This document shows, piece after piece, positions 6,393 to 13,460 of a stretch of 13,460 bases of DNA. The translations under genes were made by a program, and so were the position numbers. Source of the DNA: Rhodospirillaceae bacterium. Its GTDB lineage: Bacteria > Pseudomonadota > Alphaproteobacteria > UBA8366. The stretch's first letter is position 1, and every line of letters begins with the position of its first letter. The notes under the pieces are model-generated. The model did not search any database and was not told the origin of the DNA. It saw nothing but the letters and a program-made list of their open reading frames with translations. Where the stretch lies: NCBI GenBank assembly GCA_002718015.1, contig PBCW01000064.1, forward strand, positions 10,312 to 23,771. Direction: 5' to 3'.

Positions 6393-7694
6393 CTAAATTC
6401 GGAAACGATCCTGCAGGTTTTTAAGCGCCACCATTGGTGCCAAGAACCACGGGTTGCCCGAATAGAGTGGATGTGTTGGGTGCTCACTATCAAATATGGT
6501 GTTTCCATTTTTTTGCCCCAAAACCTTGAGGCCGGTTTTGTGCCCCAAGTAATTAGCGTTCACTACACCCGACCCACAAAAACCAGCAACATAAAAAATA
6601 TCCTCATCTTGCGCCATATGAAGCATGTGGTCCAACGTGTAGGCAATAAAGCCTCCCCAACTATGGGTAATTTTGGTACCTTCAAGAGATGGAAATATTC
6701 TTAGCAACCGCCGGTAAAGCATTCGCCCGCTTCTACGCCGGTCGCTGATTTCCGCTGCTCCAGCCCTGCCACCGAACAAAATACGGTCATGATCAGGTGA
6801 TCCCCTATAGTAGTAATGCAAACGACAAGTGTCTCCTAATTGACGATTGCCAGGCACTAAATCAGCCATGATATTTGAGCCTAAAGGCTCTGTTGCAATT
6901 ATTTGGCTCTGCATTGGTAAGACACGACGACGCAACCAAGGTGACTCACAGCCAGTATATCCGTTTGTCGCGATTACTATTTGCCGAGCTCGCAGAGCGG
7001 AAGATCTGCACACAAGTTTAAAGCCCTTCGTCTCACGTGTTATTTCTTCGACTGGAGCACGAGCAACCACGGGAACACCCTCTGCACAAACTAGATCCAA
7101 CAAGCCTTGATGAAGCCTGCCGGGATGAAGGTTCCCATCCTCTGCTAAAAAACGACCTCCGAAATATGCAGTTGACCCAATAAATTTATGTTGCTCATCC
7201 GCAGTAACCATTTCACCCTCAACCCCGAGGTGTTTTGATTGCAGGTCCAGATCATAGCCAAGTGTCTCGTAATCATTTTTTCTGTGGCAACCAATAAATC
7301 TTCCAACCGGATGCAAGTCACAGTCAATTTTCTCTTGTACAATAAAATTCTTCAGCCAGTCCCGCCCTTCGCGTGCTTCACGATAAAACTTCAGTGCTGT
7401 TTCTAAGCCATGCATTTTAATCAATTTTGTAAGAGAGTGTCTCAGCGTAGCCCCGATTGCCCCTCCATTACGCGAACTTGCTCCTTCCCCGGGACGTTTC
7501 GCCTCCAACACAATCACGCTACGCCCACCACGAGCAATTGTGAGTGCAGCTGATAGACCGGCGTAGCCTGCCCCTACAACGGCAACATCAATTGATCTGG
7601 GCAGTTCAGTTTCACCAATCTCAGGCCTGGGTGCGCCTACCCACCAGTAAGGGGTGAATGCAACGTCTGAGGAAAAAATATTGCGTTCCATCAT
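6393..7694 (-). CDS. FAD-dependent oxidoreductase, DAO family (glycine/D-amino acid or gamma-glutamylputrescine oxidase-like)
   Basis: The 433-residue protein starts with TPYWWVGAPRP, then the Rossmann motif VAVVGAGYAGLSAAL (37-51, GxGxxG at 41-46), Glu64 in VLEAK, and GASSRNGG at 71-78. The last is the FAD-pyrophosphate segment typical of PuuB-like oxidases. A long substrate domain follows, and the C-terminal block FCGSGVVNANYLGHKTG closes the FAD site. Family members oxidise amines or amino acids (gamma-glutamylputrescine, sarcosine, glycine, D-amino acids) to imines with hydrogen peroxide or electron-carrier reduction, in the cytoplasm. The start may be either of two adjacent ATGs at 7694 and 7691; the upstream GAAAG is a weak ribosome-binding site. 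It converges with the preceding flavoprotein and is divergent from the amidase, from which it is separated by 79 bp. The two flavoproteins are from different families and are not duplicates. Confidence 0.92.
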   Translation of the reverse strand: MMERNIFSSDVAFTPYWWVGAPRPEIGETELPRSIDVAVVGAGYAGLSAALTIARGGRSVIVLEAKRPGEGASSRNGGAIGATLRHSLTKLIKMHGLETALKFYREAREGRDWLKNFIVQEKIDCDLHPVGRFIGCHRKNDYETLGYDLDLQSKHLGVEGEMVTADEQHKFIGSTAYFGGRFLAEDGNLHPGRLHQGLLDLVCAEGVPVVARAPVEEITRETKGFKLVCRSSALRARQIVIATNGYTGCESPWLRRRVLPMQSQIIATEPLGSNIMADLVPGNRQLGDTCRLHYYYRGSPDHDRILFGGRAGAAEISDRRRSGRMLYRRLLRIFPSLEGTKITHSWGGFIAYTLDHMLHMAQDEDIFYVAGFCGSGVVNANYLGHKTGLKVLGQKNGNTIFDSEHPTHPLYSGNPWFLAPMVALKNLQDRFRI

Positions 7695-7773
7695 CGCTAC
7701 TTTCTATTTCAGTTTGTAATCACATGCTACAAGTTAGCCTCAAATTTACATGAATGAAAGATAAGGTGTATCC

Positions 7774-9066
7774 GTGGATAAATCCCCTAATAAAATGTCA
7801 TTAAGTGAAGCTGCTTTCGCAATCGAGACAGGAAGCATTTCATCCGAAACTTTGGTAAAATCCTGCATAGAGCAAATTGAGGCGCGTGAGAGCTCAGTTC
7901 AGGCTTGGGCATACTTCAATCCTGAGCTTGCACTTAAGCAGGCCCGGGATCTAGACAAAACGTCAACAATCGGGCCTTTGCATGGCATACCGATCGGGAT
8001 AAAGGATATTATCGACACAAAAGATATGCCCACCGAATATAACTCACTAATTTATAAAGATCACCAACCATCCGTTGATGCAGTATGTGTCTCAAAACTG
8101 CGACAAGCCGGGGCAATAATAATGGGCAAAACTGTAACTACGGAGTTCGCATCAAGTTTTCCGGGGCCCACACGCAATCCAAATAATACTGCTCATACAC
8201 CTGGCGGCTCTTCACAAGGTTCGGCTGCTGCGGTAGCCGATTATATGGTCCATGGTGCATTAGGAACTCAGACCGGCGGCTCAGTAATTCGCCCTAATGC
8301 TTATTGCGGAACCGTTGGTTATAAGCCACCGTACAACACATATAATAAAACTGGGGTTAAACCACTAGCTCCAACAATGGATACCATCGGTTTAATGGTG
8401 AGGAATATTCACGATGTCGGACTTTTATCCAGCACTCTTTCAGGAGTAAAACCAGAAAAGGTGACCGACAATACCATACCAAAGTTACTCTTACATCGAA
8501 CAGGTCAATGGGATGCCGCAGAAGAATGTATTCAGACGCTAATTGAAGATTGCGCCGCAAAATTTTCTGATGCCGGAGCAAAAGTACGTGACCATGCATT
8601 TCCGCAGCCATACGACAATCTTCAAGCGCTCCAGAGAGTGGTCATGGCGATAGAGGCTTGCCGGGAGTTTAAGTTTGAATGGACCAGTCACCAAGACATG
8701 TTGAGCAAATCTTTTCAAGACTTGATCTTACGCGGATTCGAAACGACTCCGGAAGAAAGAGGTGAAGCTGAGGGTCTGTTGAAATATTCGCGAGAAAATG
8801 TGTCTGAAATGTTTGAAGTCGGTGATATCCTGCTTACACCTGGCGCGCCAGGTGAGGCACCAAAAGGCATCGAAACTACGGGTAATTCAATTTTTAATCG
8901 AGCTTGGACCTTTTTAGGAGTAGCATGTCTGTACTTGCCTGTAACAACTGGCCCGCATGGGCTGCCAATTGGAATCCAATTGGTAGACCCGCATAACGAT
9001 GAAAGGCGTCTGCTTTCTGCAGGGATATGGTGTGCTAAAGTCCTTGGGCTCAATAAGATCATTTAA
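7774..9066 (+). CDS. Amidase signature family hydrolase
   Basis: The 430-residue protein has the amidase signature core with the Ser-cisSer-Lys triad. Lys77 is in GIPIGIKDIIDT, the cis-Ser is Ser146 in PGGSSQGSAAAVA, and the nucleophile is Ser170 in GTQTGGSV. Spacings of 69 and 24 residues match those in characterised amidases such as malonamidase E2. The segment GTQTGGSVIRP departs from the commoner GTDTGGSIR but is seen in some subfamilies. Members hydrolyse amide or carbamoyl bonds; GatA is one member, but no GatB or GatC is nearby, so a catabolic amidase is more likely. The start is GTG at 7774, supported by AAGGTG 5 bases upstream; the in-frame ATG at 7795 has no ribosome-binding site. 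The next gene begins 10 bases after the stop, indicating an operon. Confidence 0.93.
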   Translation: MDKSPNKMSLSEAAFAIETGSISSETLVKSCIEQIEARESSVQAWAYFNPELALKQARDLDKTSTIGPLHGIPIGIKDIIDTKDMPTEYNSLIYKDHQPSVDAVCVSKLRQAGAIIMGKTVTTEFASSFPGPTRNPNNTAHTPGGSSQGSAAAVADYMVHGALGTQTGGSVIRPNAYCGTVGYKPPYNTYNKTGVKPLAPTMDTIGLMVRNIHDVGLLSSTLSGVKPEKVTDNTIPKLLLHRTGQWDAAEECIQTLIEDCAAKFSDAGAKVRDHAFPQPYDNLQALQRVVMAIEACREFKFEWTSHQDMLSKSFQDLILRGFETTPEERGEAEGLLKYSRENVSEMFEVGDILLTPGAPGEAPKGIETTGNSIFNRAWTFLGVACLYLPVTTGPHGLPIGIQLVDPHNDERRLLSAGIWCAKVLGLNKII

Positions 9067-9076
9067 AGATAATAAA

Positions 9077-9838
9077 ATGCTAAATACCGGAAATAATGTG
9101 CTCATTACAGGTGCTGGCAAACGAATAGGAGCTGCCCTGGCTAAAGAAATGGCTGCAGAAGGGTGGCATGTGTGTGTACATTACAATAAATCCTTAACCG
9201 AAGCCCAAAAGGTAGTGAAGGATATCATTTCAAAAGGCGGACAAGCGACACCAATTCATGCGGACCTTGCTGATGCAAAGGCGCCAGAGAAATTAATAGT
9301 AAGATGTCAGGAAGCGGTCGGGGCCCTAAATTGCCTTATCAATAATGCGTCTATATTTGAGTATGATGAACTTGATAGCATTAACGCAGGTTCCATCGAT
9401 CTTCATCATGCCATAAATTTACGAGCACCGCTTCTATTGTCCCAAGCCTTTTCAAAAAAAATTCCTAAGAAAGAAAAAGGCAACATAATAAACATTCTCG
9501 ATAATAAAGTAATGGCACCAAATCCGGATTACATGTCCTACACACTCAGCAAAGTGGCGCTCAAAGGTGCAACCGAGATATTAGCAATGGCCATGGCACC
9601 ACGTATTAGAGTCAATGGAATTGCTCCTGGCATTACTCTTTTGTCAGGCAAACAATCTAAATCGCGTTTTGAGAAAGCGCATACAACCAATCCACTTAAA
9701 AAGGGGTGTACCCCTGGACAAATTGCCGCTGCGCTAAAGCTTATACTTGACTGTCCTGCGATGACCGGTGAAGTCATTGTGCTTGATGGAGGCCAAAAAC
9801 TACAGCGTCTCCCGCGCGACATAGCTTTTCTAACCTGA
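9077..9838 (+). CDS. folM: Short-chain dehydrogenase, FolM-like pterin reductase
   Basis: The 253-residue SDR has a cofactor motif TGAGKRIG (11-18) with HYNKS after strand 2, a pattern typical of NADPH-using pteridine reductases. It also has NNAS (89-92) and the catalytic Tyr155/Lys159 (YTLSK). The usual catalytic Ser region instead reads NILDNKVMAPNPDYMSY with Asp142, the arrangement of FolM dihydromonapterin reductase and trypanosomatid PTR1. It would reduce dihydromonapterin or dihydrofolate to the tetrahydro form. The FolB-like aldolase 20 bases downstream strongly supports a pterin role. I chose the ATG at 9077, which directly precedes the Rossmann strand. The frame is open upstream to an ATG at 8999 inside the amidase gene, but that would add 26 residues with no family counterpart. 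The ribosome-binding site is weak (AAAGAT); translation may be coupled to the amidase. Confidence 0.85.
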   Translation: MLNTGNNVLITGAGKRIGAALAKEMAAEGWHVCVHYNKSLTEAQKVVKDIISKGGQATPIHADLADAKAPEKLIVRCQEAVGALNCLINNASIFEYDELDSINAGSIDLHHAINLRAPLLLSQAFSKKIPKKEKGNIINILDNKVMAPNPDYMSYTLSKVALKGATEILAMAMAPRIRVNGIAPGITLLSGKQSKSRFEKAHTTNPLKKGCTPGQIAAALKLILDCPAMTGEVIVLDGGQKLQRLPRDIAFLT

Positions 9839-9858
9839 GTCATGAAAGTTTGTAAATT

Positions 9859-10221
9859 ATGCCTATCACCGCTTCAAAATTTTTCCTTAAAGATTATGCC
9901 GTGCCGATTTCAATCGGCATCCATGACTTCGAAAAGACCCGTCGTCAAACCGTGATAATAAATATTGAAATGTATCTTGAAAACCCGACACCACAGCAAA
10001 GTGATTGCATTGACAATACTATCAATTATGATTTTTTAAGGTCTGAAATTGAAATTCTCACAAAGCAGAGGCATTTCAACTTACAAGAAACATTGTGCGA
10101 AGAAATTGTAAAAATAATAATAAGTAAAAATTTATTTAAAAAGATAATAGTATCTACAAGTAAACCGGATATATACAAAGACTGTAAGACGGTAGGTTTC
10201 GAGATAATTTACGAAAAGTAA
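9859..10221 (+). CDS. folB: Dihydroneopterin aldolase (FolB/FolX-like)
   Basis: The 120-residue protein matches the single-domain FolB family in length and order. FFLKDYAVPISIGIHDFEKTRRQ (from residue 8) contains the IGIHDFE block with the conserved acid at about 25. INIEMYLE is the second strand, NYDFL carries Tyr57, FNLQETLCEEI includes Glu77, and STSKPDI has the likely catalytic Lys102. FolB converts 7,8-dihydroneopterin to 6-hydroxymethyldihydropterin for folate synthesis. Related FolX acts on the triphosphate epimers of the monapterin route, and the FolM-like neighbour leaves both options open. The second half is markedly rich in A and T (many AAA and ATA codons) compared with the amidase and FolM genes. 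The ribosome-binding site is weak, and it is probably the last gene of the amidase-folM-folB unit. Confidence 0.85.
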   Translation: MPITASKFFLKDYAVPISIGIHDFEKTRRQTVIINIEMYLENPTPQQSDCIDNTINYDFLRSEIEILTKQRHFNLQETLCEEIVKIIISKNLFKKIIVSTSKPDIYKDCKTVGFEIIYEK

Positions 10222-10350
10222 CACCCAAATAAGTATAAAATTTATATTTACTATATTTTATCAAAAAAATTTGACTTTCGTGTATATTATGATCTCTTGA
10301 ATACTTTATCAATGCTGTGAGGCAAACAACCGGTTGAATACAAAATGGTT

Positions 10351-10373
10351 AGGCAAATCCAGCGAGTCTGCCT
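10351..10373. repeat. Small hairpin in the folB-sulfatase gap
   Basis: AGGCA (10351-10355) and TGCCT (10369-10373) can pair around a 13-base loop, and the stem may extend outward past one T-T mismatch. There is no following T tract, so it is not a convincing terminator. It could be part of a leader or a protein-binding site, or chance. Confidence 0.2.
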
Positions 10374-10481
10374 TACTGAATGCAAATCTTTCCGCGAGAC
10401 GGGCACTTAACCGACCGTAAGCCTCTGGGCAAGTTTATAAATCATTTAAAAAAAATTAGAGTTAACGAAATAATATCGTGC

Positions 10482-10509
10482 CTGACAAAGTTAGTAGACA
10501 TGCTAACAT
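10482..10509 (+). promoter_or_regulatory. Candidate promoter of the sulfatase operon with overlapping inverted repeat
   Basis: CTGACA (10482-10487, 5 of 6 consensus) and TAACAT (10504-10509, 4 of 6) are spaced by 16 bases. An inverted repeat, GTTAG (10490-10494) and CTAAC (10503-10507) with an 8-base centre, covers the spacer and the -10 box, a typical repressor position. Transcription would start near 10516, just before the GGGGAGG site. Confidence 0.4.
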
Positions 10510-10535
10510 AGAGTATCTTTTGGGGAGGTTTAGAA

Positions 10536-11978
10536 ATGGTTAAAAATGTTTTATTCATCATGTCGGATGAGCATCAACAGAAATCAAGTGGGTGCTATGG
10601 ACATCCATTCGTCAAAACACCGACTATAGATGCACTGGCTGCGAGCGGTACTAGATTCACAAATGCTTATACAAATTCGCCAATCTGTGTTCCTGCGCGA
10701 GCCAGCTTTGCGACAGGTCGATATGTTCACGATATAGGATATTGGGATAATGCGCATGCGTATGAAGGGCGTGTTGAGGGATGGGGGCATGCACTACAAA
10801 AGGCAGGGATGCAGTGTCTTTCTATTGGCAAGCTGCACTACAGAAGCGAGAGCGATCCAACCGGCTTTAATGAGCAGATTGTCCCTTTGCATATTGTTGA
10901 TGGTAAGGGGGCTATTGGCGGCAGTGTAAAACAGCCATTGGCTCCACCGATAACAAAAAGCAAACTGGCTTCGAATATTGGTCCGGGAGATTCTGGGTAT
11001 ATTCGTTACGATCAATCCATAATGGAAAAAACAGTAGAATGGCTGAAGACTGAGGCTACACGCCTTACCGACAAGCCATGGGCATTATTTTGTTCTTTCG
11101 TTTGTCCGCATTTCCCATTGATAGCACCGCAGGATTTCTATGACCTTTATCCTCATGAAATGCTTCCTCACCCCAAGGGTAATTATAAAGATTATCCGCT
11201 GCATCCATGGATAGAAAAGTTCCAAAAACTTCAGTGCCATGACGATTTCTTTACAGAGGAAAGTCGGAAAGTAGCTATAGCTTCCTACTATGGACTTTGC
11301 TCATACCTTGACTCTAACATTAATAAAGTAATTACAGCGTTAGAACAGGCGGGCCTTCGAGACGAAACACTTATCGTTTACACTGCAGATCACGGAGAAA
11401 ACTTAGCGACAAGACGTCTATGGGGCAAATCAAATATGTATGAAGAGGCAGCAGCAATTCCAATGATATTGTCGGGGCCCGGCGTACCATCAGGCAAAGT
11501 AGTAAATACACCTGTCACTTTGGCAGATGGCTCTGCAACTATCCTTGAAGCGCTGGGCCTAACCGATACACACCCAGGTGAAATACGCTCGCTGCGCGAG
11601 ATAGCAAACGAAGGTGATAACTTAGAGCGAGTTGCTTTTAGCGAATACCATGCAACGGGAGCAGACACTGCATCCTTTATGATTAGAAAAGGCCAATACA
11701 AGTACATTCATTATGTTGATTACGAACCAGAACTTTTTGACCAAGTGAATGATCCAGAAGAGGAGCAGAATGTAGCGAATGACCCCAAGTTTGCCAGTAT
11801 TATGGAAGACCTTCAGAACGAGCTTTATTCTAGGGTAGATCCGTTAGCCGTAAACGATGCTGCTCAAGCATCACAAGCCGCTTTAGTAAAATCAGCTGGC
11901 GGCAGAGATGCCGTGTTGTCTAAAGGGACATTCCAAGGAACTCCGGCCCCAGGAGAAAAAGCAGAATATATTCAATAA
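10536..11978 (+). CDS. Formylglycine-type sulfatase, first of a tandem pair (choline-sulfatase-like fold)
   Basis: This 480-residue protein is an alkaline-phosphatase-superfamily sulfatase. It has NVLFIMSDEHQ (4-14) with metal ligand Asp11, and the signature CVPARASFATGR (51-62) in which Cys51 would be converted to formylglycine. It also has GKLHYR (Lys99, His101), CPHFP (His192), TADHGENL (metal ligands Asp285, His286) and WGKSNMYEE (Lys298). No signal peptide is visible, so it should act in the cytoplasm on an imported sulfate ester or related phosphonate ester. It needs a formylglycine-generating enzyme, which is not in the window. Compared with its paralog, it has Glu12 for Gln. The usual DVAPTILD block is altered to DGSATILE (331-338), and the following loop is shorter. 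GGGGAGG lies 7 bases before the ATG. The second sulfatase starts 21 bases after the stop. Substrate unknown. Confidence 0.92.
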   Translation: MVKNVLFIMSDEHQQKSSGCYGHPFVKTPTIDALAASGTRFTNAYTNSPICVPARASFATGRYVHDIGYWDNAHAYEGRVEGWGHALQKAGMQCLSIGKLHYRSESDPTGFNEQIVPLHIVDGKGAIGGSVKQPLAPPITKSKLASNIGPGDSGYIRYDQSIMEKTVEWLKTEATRLTDKPWALFCSFVCPHFPLIAPQDFYDLYPHEMLPHPKGNYKDYPLHPWIEKFQKLQCHDDFFTEESRKVAIASYYGLCSYLDSNINKVITALEQAGLRDETLIVYTADHGENLATRRLWGKSNMYEEAAAIPMILSGPGVPSGKVVNTPVTLADGSATILEALGLTDTHPGEIRSLREIANEGDNLERVAFSEYHATGADTASFMIRKGQYKYIHYVDYEPELFDQVNDPEEEQNVANDPKFASIMEDLQNELYSRVDPLAVNDAAQASQAALVKSAGGRDAVLSKGTFQGTPAPGEKAEYIQ

Positions 11979-11999
11979 GCTTTTTTAGGAGTCCAGCAA

Positions 12000-13454
12000 A
12001 TGAAACCAATGAACGTGTTATTTATAATGTCTGATCAACACCAAGGTAAGGCTTCAGGCTGCTATGGACACGACTTTGTTCAAACCCCAAACATTGATAA
12101 GCTATCTGCCTCAGGCACGCGCTTTTCAAGTTCATACACCGATTCGGCAATTTGTGTGCCCGCTCGTGCGGCTATTGCTACGGGAAAATACGTACATCAG
12201 ACGGAATATTGGGATAACGGACACCCCTATGAAGGTCGGATCAAAGCATGGCATCATATGCTAAAAGAAAATGGTGCCTCAGCCACTTCAATAGGTAAGC
12301 TCCACTTTCGAAATGAGACTGACAATACGGGCTTTGAAAAGCAAGTGATCCCGATGCATGTTGTTGAGGGTAAGGGGGATGCCCGCAGCTGCATAAAGCG
12401 GCCTATGACCCCACCCATGACGCAAAGTAAGACTATGACCGACATTGGTGCAGGGCAAACATCCTACCAGCATTACGATAACAAGATAGCAGACAATGCC
12501 TGTGAGTGGCTGCGTGTTAAAGCCGCTGACCCAAACACCGATCCATTCTGTGCCTTCGTCTCCTTCGTATGTCCTCACCCTCCCTATAAGGCACCGCAGA
12601 AATTCTATGATTTTTATAATAAAATCGATATGCCGATCCCAAAACTCCGTGATCCTGACTCCGAGTATCACCCATGGATAAAATTATCTCAGTCTATGCG
12701 AAACTACGATGATTTTGTCACTGATGAAACTTTGCCTATGCTCATGAAATCATACTATGGATGTATATCGTATTTAGATATGAATATCGGCAGGGTTATT
12801 TCTACTCTGGAAGAAACAGGTCTTCGTGATAACACAATCATTATTTACACATCTGATCACGGCGAAAATTTGGGAACACGGCGACTTTGGCAAAAATCAA
12901 ATATGTACGAAGAAGCATCTTTCATCCCGATGATACTCTCTGGGCCAGGGGTGCCGGCCGGTAAAGTAATTGACACTCCTGTCACTCTAGTCGATGTCGC
13001 TCCAACCATTTTGGATGCACAAGATTTAGAAGAAGTAAGCAAATCTCATAGGCTTCCTGGGACATCCTTACTAAAGCTTGTGCAGGAAAAAAATGAAGCT
13101 AATAGGTTTGCTTTTACGGAATATCACGCTGCGGCCGCTGAACGCTCAGTATTTATGATTCGCAAAGGAAAGTATAAATATATTCACTATGTTTCCTTTC
13201 ATCCCGAATTATTTGATCTCGAAAAGGATCCAGATGAACTCAGCAGCTTGCACGAACATCCAAATTATTTGTCGACCTTAGCAGAACTGGAAGCCGATTT
13301 ACGGTCCATCTGTAATCCGGAGGAAATTGACGAACGAGCATATCTTTCGCAGTGTGCTAAAGTCGAGGCTGCCGGCGGGCGTGCAGCTGTTATGGCACGA
13401 GGAAAATATCAAGGCACGCCAGTTCCCGGACAAAACGCTGAGTATCTAACCTAG
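12000..13454 (+). CDS. Formylglycine-type sulfatase, second of a tandem pair
   Basis: The 484-residue protein is clearly paralogous to the preceding gene along its full length. It has NVLFIMSDQHQ with Asp12, signature CVPARAAIATGK (52-63) with Cys52 as the formylglycine precursor, GKLHFR (Lys100, His102), CPHPP (His193), TSDHGENLG (Asp286, His287) and WQKSNMYEE (Lys299). It keeps the standard DVAPTILD and PGTSLL blocks that the first copy has lost. Both share the C-terminal pattern GGR..V...G..QGTP.PG...EY. No signal peptide is seen. AGGAG at 11987-11991 lies 8 bases before the ATG, so the pair is an operon. The role is inferred as sulfate-ester cleavage in the cytoplasm, possibly of a substrate related to that of the first copy; phosphonate monoester hydrolase activity cannot be excluded. 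The stop is 6 bases before the window end. Confidence 0.92.
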   Translation: MKPMNVLFIMSDQHQGKASGCYGHDFVQTPNIDKLSASGTRFSSSYTDSAICVPARAAIATGKYVHQTEYWDNGHPYEGRIKAWHHMLKENGASATSIGKLHFRNETDNTGFEKQVIPMHVVEGKGDARSCIKRPMTPPMTQSKTMTDIGAGQTSYQHYDNKIADNACEWLRVKAADPNTDPFCAFVSFVCPHPPYKAPQKFYDFYNKIDMPIPKLRDPDSEYHPWIKLSQSMRNYDDFVTDETLPMLMKSYYGCISYLDMNIGRVISTLEETGLRDNTIIIYTSDHGENLGTRRLWQKSNMYEEASFIPMILSGPGVPAGKVIDTPVTLVDVAPTILDAQDLEEVSKSHRLPGTSLLKLVQEKNEANRFAFTEYHAAAAERSVFMIRKGKYKYIHYVSFHPELFDLEKDPDELSSLHEHPNYLSTLAELEADLRSICNPEEIDERAYLSQCAKVEAAGGRAAVMARGKYQGTPVPGQNAEYLT

Positions 13455-13460
13455 GCAAGC

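Larger units (their letters stand above)
10222..10535. other. Intergenic region between folB and the sulfatase pair
   Basis: This 314-bp gap has no supported gene. The first 60 bases are extremely AT-rich, with ATAAAATTTATA and TATATTTTAT able to form a weak AT stem after folB, though it is not a classical GC-rich terminator. A small hairpin (10351-10373) lies in the middle. The right end holds a candidate promoter with an inverted repeat and the GGGGAGG ribosome-binding site of the first sulfatase. I looked for a tRNA-like fold around 10320-10430 and found none. Confidence 0.65.

Noticed and set aside
8999..9076. Upstream ATG start for the FolM-like gene inside the amidase gene
   Set aside because: The extra 26 residues are an out-of-frame reading of the amidase C-terminus, and family members begin just before the Rossmann strand.
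10320..10430. Possible tRNA or riboswitch upstream of the sulfatases
   Set aside because: No cloverleaf, T-loop consensus or recognised riboswitch core could be drawn; only one small hairpin is present.
1..13460. UGA as a reassigned sense codon throughout the genome
   Set aside because: UGA terminates the flavoprotein (6274-6276) and the FolM-like gene (9836-9838) at family-typical lengths, so it is a normal stop outside the selenoprotein candidate.

Overview
The window looks like an accessory catabolic region of a free-living proteobacterium. By eye it is moderately AT-rich and densely packed, with short gaps and genes on both strands. Protein families and motif wording (PuuB-like DAO oxidase, FolM/FolB pair, cytoplasmic sulfatases, MmgE/PrpD, D-2-hydroxyacid dehydrogenase) fit an alphaproteobacterium, perhaps marine. 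That assignment is inference. No rRNA, tRNA, CRISPR array, insertion sequence or phage gene is visible.

Layout. (1) A minus-strand NAD-dependent D-2-hydroxyacid dehydrogenase runs off the left edge. (2) Divergent from it is a plus-strand pair of small paralogous PaaI-like hotdog thioesterases. (3) A minus-strand unit converges on the pair: first a glutaredoxin-DinB fusion (4375-3572), then an MmgE/PrpD-family protein (3429-2005). (4) After a 347-bp intergenic region, a plus-strand FAD_binding_2 flavoprotein (4723-6276) faces a minus-strand DAO-type flavin oxidase (7694-6393). (5) A plus-strand run follows: amidase, FolM-like pterin reductase, FolB-like dihydroneopterin aldolase. (6) After a 314-bp intergenic region, two tandem formylglycine-type sulfatases fill the right end.

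The most notable finding is in (3). A conventional reading starts the gene at an internal ATG (4252) and gives a truncated 226-residue protein. Upstream in the same frame is an ATG at 4375 with an excellent Shine-Dalgarno (AAGGAGGG). Reading from it gives a glutaredoxin-like N-terminus in which the first position of the CxxC redox motif is an in-frame UGA (U13-T-S-C16). UGA serves as an ordinary stop in neighbouring genes, such as the flavoprotein at 6274-6276. This is therefore a strong candidate for selenocysteine insertion in a selenoglutaredoxin-DinB fusion, and an imperfect bSECIS-like hairpin follows the UGA.

A second point of interest is the hotdog pair. One copy keeps HGG but has Asn where the catalytic acid normally sits. 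The other keeps Asp but has HDG instead of HGG. This suggests a heteromeric enzyme with one composite active site.

How the genes work together is not determined by the sequence. The mix of sulfatases, amidase, two flavin oxidoreductases, hydroxyacid dehydrogenase, CoA-thioester hydrolases and MmgE/PrpD suggests uptake and breakdown of small sulfated, amidated or amino compounds, with pterin synthesis genes embedded. No transporter or regulator gene is present in the window.
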